Of a stretch of 64,000 nucleotides of DNA, positions 60,764 through 64,000 are shown piece by piece. The stretch comes from Geranomyces variabilis (Eukaryota; Chytridiomycota; Chytridiomycetes; Spizellomycetales; Powellomycetaceae): positions 434,001 to 498,000 of the forward strand of contig JADGJP010000010.1 of NCBI GenBank assembly GCA_027603065.1, in the 5' to 3' direction. The notes under the pieces were generated by a model, which was given only the letters and a program-made list of their open reading frames with translations, was not told where the DNA came from and did not search any database. Each line of letters opens with the position of its first letter. Position 1 is the stretch's first letter. The position numbers and the translations under genes were made by a program.

Positions 60764-60950
60764 ATCGCCCCTTCCTGAGCCAGCGACTGTCGACGTGGAG
60801 ATTCTTCTATGCTAGGATATGTTTTGCCAGCGAAAGGAGGGAAAACAAGTATTGCTATATGTCGCTGGATAAATTGCCCCTTCTTGGGCCAGCGACTGTC
60901 GACGTGGAGATTTTTCTATGCTAGGTTGTGTTTTGTCAGTGAAAGGAGTA
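60745..60950. repeat. 109-bp tandem duplication spanning the Rds1-like stop codon
   Basis: TATGTCGCTGGATAAAT..GCCCC through CTATGCTAGG..GAAAGGAG occurs at 60745-60840 and again at 60854-60950, with roughly 10 percent differences. The first copy includes the last codons (YVAG-stop) and 3' region of the Rds1-like gene; the second copy is downstream. Confidence 0.9.
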
Positions 60951-61088
60951 TAATGTATAAAGTAATGCTATTGCAAGACATATTTTCATCTAATGGTCCC
61001 ACTTTAAACCCAGAGAAAAAAAGGACTGGTGGGTTCCCAGAGAAAAGGACAAGCTTGAGCGCGAGGATAAAAAACAAAAGCACAAGTA

Positions 61089-61162
61089 TGCCTTTACCGT
61101 GAGTTGAACACGGGACCTTCTGCTTACTAGGCAGACGCTCTAACCAACTGAGCTACAAAGGC
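61089..61162 (-). tRNA. tRNA-Thr: tRNA-Thr (AGU)
   Basis: A full cloverleaf reads on the minus strand in 74 nt: acceptor GCCTTTG/TAAAGGC with one pair weak (TAAAGGC pairs GCCTTTG except the terminal G-T wobble), D arm GCTC-AGTTGGTTA-GAGC, anticodon arm TCTGC-CTAGTAA-GCAGA, variable AGGTC, T arm CCGTG-TTCAACT-CACGG, discriminator A. The loop places AGT at 34-36, giving threonine (IGU after editing). No intron. Confidence 0.93.
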
Positions 61163-61423
61163 TGGATACTAGTGGCTTCTACGGCTATATATAAGTTCCG
61201 TAAAATCTTTAAGTCTTGACTTAATGTCATGTGACCAGAGCAACCTCGGCCTTTCGCTCGCTTCCTTTGGTGCGGGTGACGATCTTGGCAGATCACCCAT
61301 TTCTGGCCTGACGAACCACACTCTGGTAACTTCATTGCCCTGCTATCACACGGCTGCCGCGCTGAAGCCCCAGAGCACTCGGATCCTCATCACTACGCGC
61401 ACCGTTTGACCCGCCGAGGCATC

Positions 61424-64000
61424 ATGCCAACATATAGTCCTTGGGAGACTCAGCCGATCCCCGCCGTGCCGAAAAACGCCGCGCTCAAGCGCCATGACCG
61501 CTTGCGGAAAGCCGCGGGTGAACTTGATGAACAGAATCAGCGTGACCGGTATCCGGATCTGTGGGAGCTTCTCGTGAGGACGACGGATGAGCAGGTTAAG
61601 GAATCAGCATCCACTCTGGCTGGGATGCACAACTACTTGCGCTCCGACACGTTTATTTCGCTGCCGAATTACGTCTATGAGCAATACAACTCGGTTCAGT
61701 GCAAGGCTTTCATGGGCCTGTTTCCCGAAATCAATCGCGTGTGGATTACAATGGATTCACGACTTTATTTGTGGAATTACGATGATCCGAGTGGGGCATC
61801 GACCACGTGCTTTGCGGACCAGGAGCAGGTCGTTTCTACTGTGGGACTCGTGAAACCGGTGCCGGGAGTCTTTCTCGAGCAGATCGATTATATCCTCGTA
61901 ATGGCTACGCGGCTGGAGGTCATCATTCTTGGAATTGCGTTCGAGCAAAAGGGGAACCCGGCGACACAACTCACAATTTTCAAAACCGACCTCTCGATAC
62001 CCTCCGACAATGAGCACTTTTTGCAAATCGAGGGAACCGATGAAGGACGCATCTTTCTACGAACGCTTTCGGGCAAGCTTATGGAGCTGGTGTACCAGGC
62101 CAATGAAGGGTGGTTTACGCGCAAGATTCGGTTTATAAACCACTCTGCCACCGCGCTGTCGATGGTTGCGCCTACATTCCTGCGCGACATTGGCATTACA
62201 GAGCCCATCTATTTAATGGCTGTGGACAAAGCCCGCAAGCTTATATACACGGTGTCCCAGCGAAACGATATACAGGTTATATACCTGAACCGCGGCGGGA
62301 AGGGCTTTCAGCGAATCAAGTCCGTCACCGACGCCGTCAATCGCGCGCTTCCCGGTCGACACGACGACAGTGTTGGAATTCAGGCCATCTACCCCGTGTC
62401 TGAAGCCGAATCGCGAAAGGTTCAAATGGTTGCCGTCACCAGCGGTGGCGACCGGTTGTTTTTCACCATATACACTGCATTCGTGGGCGTCAATGCTTAC
62501 GGCGCGTCTGATGCTCCTACCGAACCCAACACTCTTGAGATCGTGCATGCGCTGACACCTGTCCAGCGTATTGTTGGCGCAACATTGGCGGTACATGAAT
62601 CACTTTACTCAAACGGCCTTTTGCTGACGGCGACTGCGATCAGTCAGGACACAGATCGAATCTACGGCGCAGCTCCATACAGCGGTCAGATCATTCAACA
62701 GCCCACGAAATTTTGGATTGACAACTATGCGTATCATGATGAGGAGGGCAAAGTCTGGCAGATTTCCGAAATGCCAACTATCTCGTACCGGCCGCAGCCC
62801 ATGCTGGCCAAGCGCGATGATCCAGGAATGATGCTCAACGAGCTCGCCACGCAGCTGGACACCCCTGCGCGGTCCTTCCGTCTGCTCACCAACCAGGGTC
62901 TTTGGCGAATTAAGAAGCTCCGCCCAATCGATCTTCTTTGCAAGCTCATTGCGGCGTCACCAGACCAGCGGTCAGGCGGCTTTGAGGAATTCTTCAGCAC
63001 ATACGGGCCAGCAGAGGCGTGTGCGATGTGTGTCGCAGTGGCGTGCAAGCATCCCGCGTCCGAGTCGGCGCTTAAGGAGTATGGAGGCCACAAGTACGCT
63101 CAACTCGCGTCCGCCGCAAGCCGCTTATTTGACGACTATGGCGGCGTGCCGATGATATGTCAGGAAAGCCCGTCGGTCTTTGACACGAATGGCGGGCTTG
63201 GCTATGTTTTGCCAAGTCCGGAGATTAAGTTTAGCGGTCGGCACGACGGCCTGGCATTGTACCTGTCACGGCTGCTGAGACCGGTGTGGAAGAGTCGAAT
63301 TGTGGTCAAGGACAGAAGAATGATTTCCAACTTTTCACCTGCGAGTCTCAACGACTTGCTGCTCGCCCTTCAGAACTTGGGCCAGTTCTTGTCCAAGAGG
63401 CCTGCGTTCACTGCACTGCCAACCCCAGAAACCCGGCCGAGCGAGCTTGATAGCGAGGCGTGGCGCTCGGAACAGGAATCGACGCATAACCTTGAGCAGC
63501 TGTTGCAAATCACGACCGAAACGATTGCATTTTTCGTTATGGTTTTGGATCAAAATGTGGGATACCTGATCGACGGTATGCCTGAGGAACAGCAGGAGGA
63601 CCTGGCGACAATCACGTTTGAAGAGGCCGCGATTTCGCCAAAAGGCCTGGAGATTACGCGGGCTTTGATGGCCGCATATATTGATGGGCAGATCAAGGAG
63701 GAGCGCAACGTCGACACTGTGGGCGAGGAACTTCAGCAGATCTGTCCAACAATATGCCGGCAAAACGACGTGATATTGTACAAGGGCATCGAGTGTGTTC
63801 AGTCGGCTCGCAACCAGCCGAGTCCCGATTTGCAAGCCGTCAAGCTGAAGGAGGCGCTCACGCTCTTTTACCGAGTATTGCCGGAAATCCCATTCAACAA
63901 GCTTGCCGAGATCACCGAAGCGCTTAGAGAGCTTGATTCACTTGAAAGCGTCATTGATCTTACGCTTCGCTGGGCGGCGGCGCAGGATCTCGAAGACAGA
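61424..64000 (+). CDS. NUP155: Nucleoporin Nup155/Nup170 family, 3' end beyond window
   Basis: Open without a stop or intron for 859 codons to the last base, so the gene is partial. Nup155 (yeast Nup157/170) is an inner-ring scaffold of the nuclear pore with an N-terminal beta-propeller and C-terminal alpha-solenoid. Seen: RDRYPDLWELL near residue 40, VQCKAFMGLFPEINRVWITM and LYLWNYDDPSG, VGLVKPVPGVFLEQIDYILV, VIILGIAFEQ, GRIFLRTLSGKLMELVYQAN, EGWFTRKIRFINHS, then the solenoid (EEFFSTYGPAEACAMCVAVA; GYVLPSPEIKFSGRHDGLAL; LLRPVWKSRIVV). The family is usually about 1,300-1,400 residues, so roughly 500 are missing. It is intron-free here, in contrast to most neighbours. Confidence 0.94.
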   Translation, partial: MPTYSPWETQPIPAVPKNAALKRHDRLRKAAGELDEQNQRDRYPDLWELLVRTTDEQVKESASTLAGMHNYLRSDTFISLPNYVYEQYNSVQCKAFMGLFPEINRVWITMDSRLYLWNYDDPSGASTTCFADQEQVVSTVGLVKPVPGVFLEQIDYILVMATRLEVIILGIAFEQKGNPATQLTIFKTDLSIPSDNEHFLQIEGTDEGRIFLRTLSGKLMELVYQANEGWFTRKIRFINHSATALSMVAPTFLRDIGITEPIYLMAVDKARKLIYTVSQRNDIQVIYLNRGGKGFQRIKSVTDAVNRALPGRHDDSVGIQAIYPVSEAESRKVQMVAVTSGGDRLFFTIYTAFVGVNAYGASDAPTEPNTLEIVHALTPVQRIVGATLAVHESLYSNGLLLTATAISQDTDRIYGAAPYSGQIIQQPTKFWIDNYAYHDEEGKVWQISEMPTISYRPQPMLAKRDDPGMMLNELATQLDTPARSFRLLTNQGLWRIKKLRPIDLLCKLIAASPDQRSGGFEEFFSTYGPAEACAMCVAVACKHPASESALKEYGGHKYAQLASAASRLFDDYGGVPMICQESPSVFDTNGGLGYVLPSPEIKFSGRHDGLALYLSRLLRPVWKSRIVVKDRRMISNFSPASLNDLLLALQNLGQFLSKRPAFTALPTPETRPSELDSEAWRSEQESTHNLEQLLQITTETIAFFVMVLDQNVGYLIDGMPEEQQEDLATITFEEAAISPKGLEITRALMAAYIDGQIKEERNVDTVGEELQQICPTICRQNDVILYKGIECVQSARNQPSPDLQAVKLKEALTLFYRVLPEIPFNKLAEITEALRELDSLESVIDLTLRWAAAQDLEDR

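Overview
The window is nuclear DNA of a fungus, probably an early-diverging (non-yeast) lineage. Genes are dense and often cut by short introns of about 60-125 bp with GT-AG ends; many exons are very small. The protein set is fungal: PTR2 peptide transporter, Msy-type mechanosensitive channel, Sfp1-like zinc finger, Rds1 ferritin-like protein, Str2-type cystathionine gamma-synthase and a GPI-anchored Ser/Thr/Pro-rich wall protein. No rRNA, CRISPR, recognisable DNA transposon or retroviral-type element was seen. I spliced genes by eye and checked that reading phase closes across every junction I report; exact species cannot be given.

Layout. 0-10 kb: GPI-anchored repeat protein (+), PTR2 (+), 13-exon mechanosensitive channel (-). 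10-22.4 kb: membrane-anchored glucose/sorbosone dehydrogenase-like protein (+), Dus3 (-), a 2-kb spacer with unassigned open frames, Mss116-like helicase (+), secreted Cys-rich protein (-), DUF1003 membrane protein (-). 22.4-32 kb: Sfp1-like factor (-) facing away from cystathionine gamma-synthase (+), MBIP-like protein (-) sharing an 86-bp promoter with SDHAF4 (+), nuclear protein with five SUMO-interacting-like motifs (-). 32-34.8 kb: gene-poor, with a minisatellite and a dispersed repeat. 34.8-43 kb: BCKDH E1-beta (-) back to back with a 29-exon Rictor (+). 43-47 kb: gene-poor, many simple repeats, one Q/A-rich open frame. 47-54 kb: Drs2-type flippase (+) and Sdc1/Dpy30 (+). 54-59 kb: proteasome Rpn5 (-), PP5 (-). 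59-64 kb: Rds1-like protein (+), tRNA-Thr(AGU) (-), Nup155 (+, cut by the window end).

Most genes are unrelated housekeeping functions, as expected in a eukaryote. Loose themes are chromatin regulation (MBIP-like, Sdc1), mitochondrial metabolism (SDHAF4, BCKDHB, Mss116), and TOR signalling (Rictor, Sfp1-like); these are not clusters. The most noteworthy items are the MBIP-like gene in a fungus, the multi-SIM protein, a 16-nt microexon in the channel gene, a likely GC-AG intron in Rictor, and local duplications and repeats. I found no clear undescribed multi-gene system.
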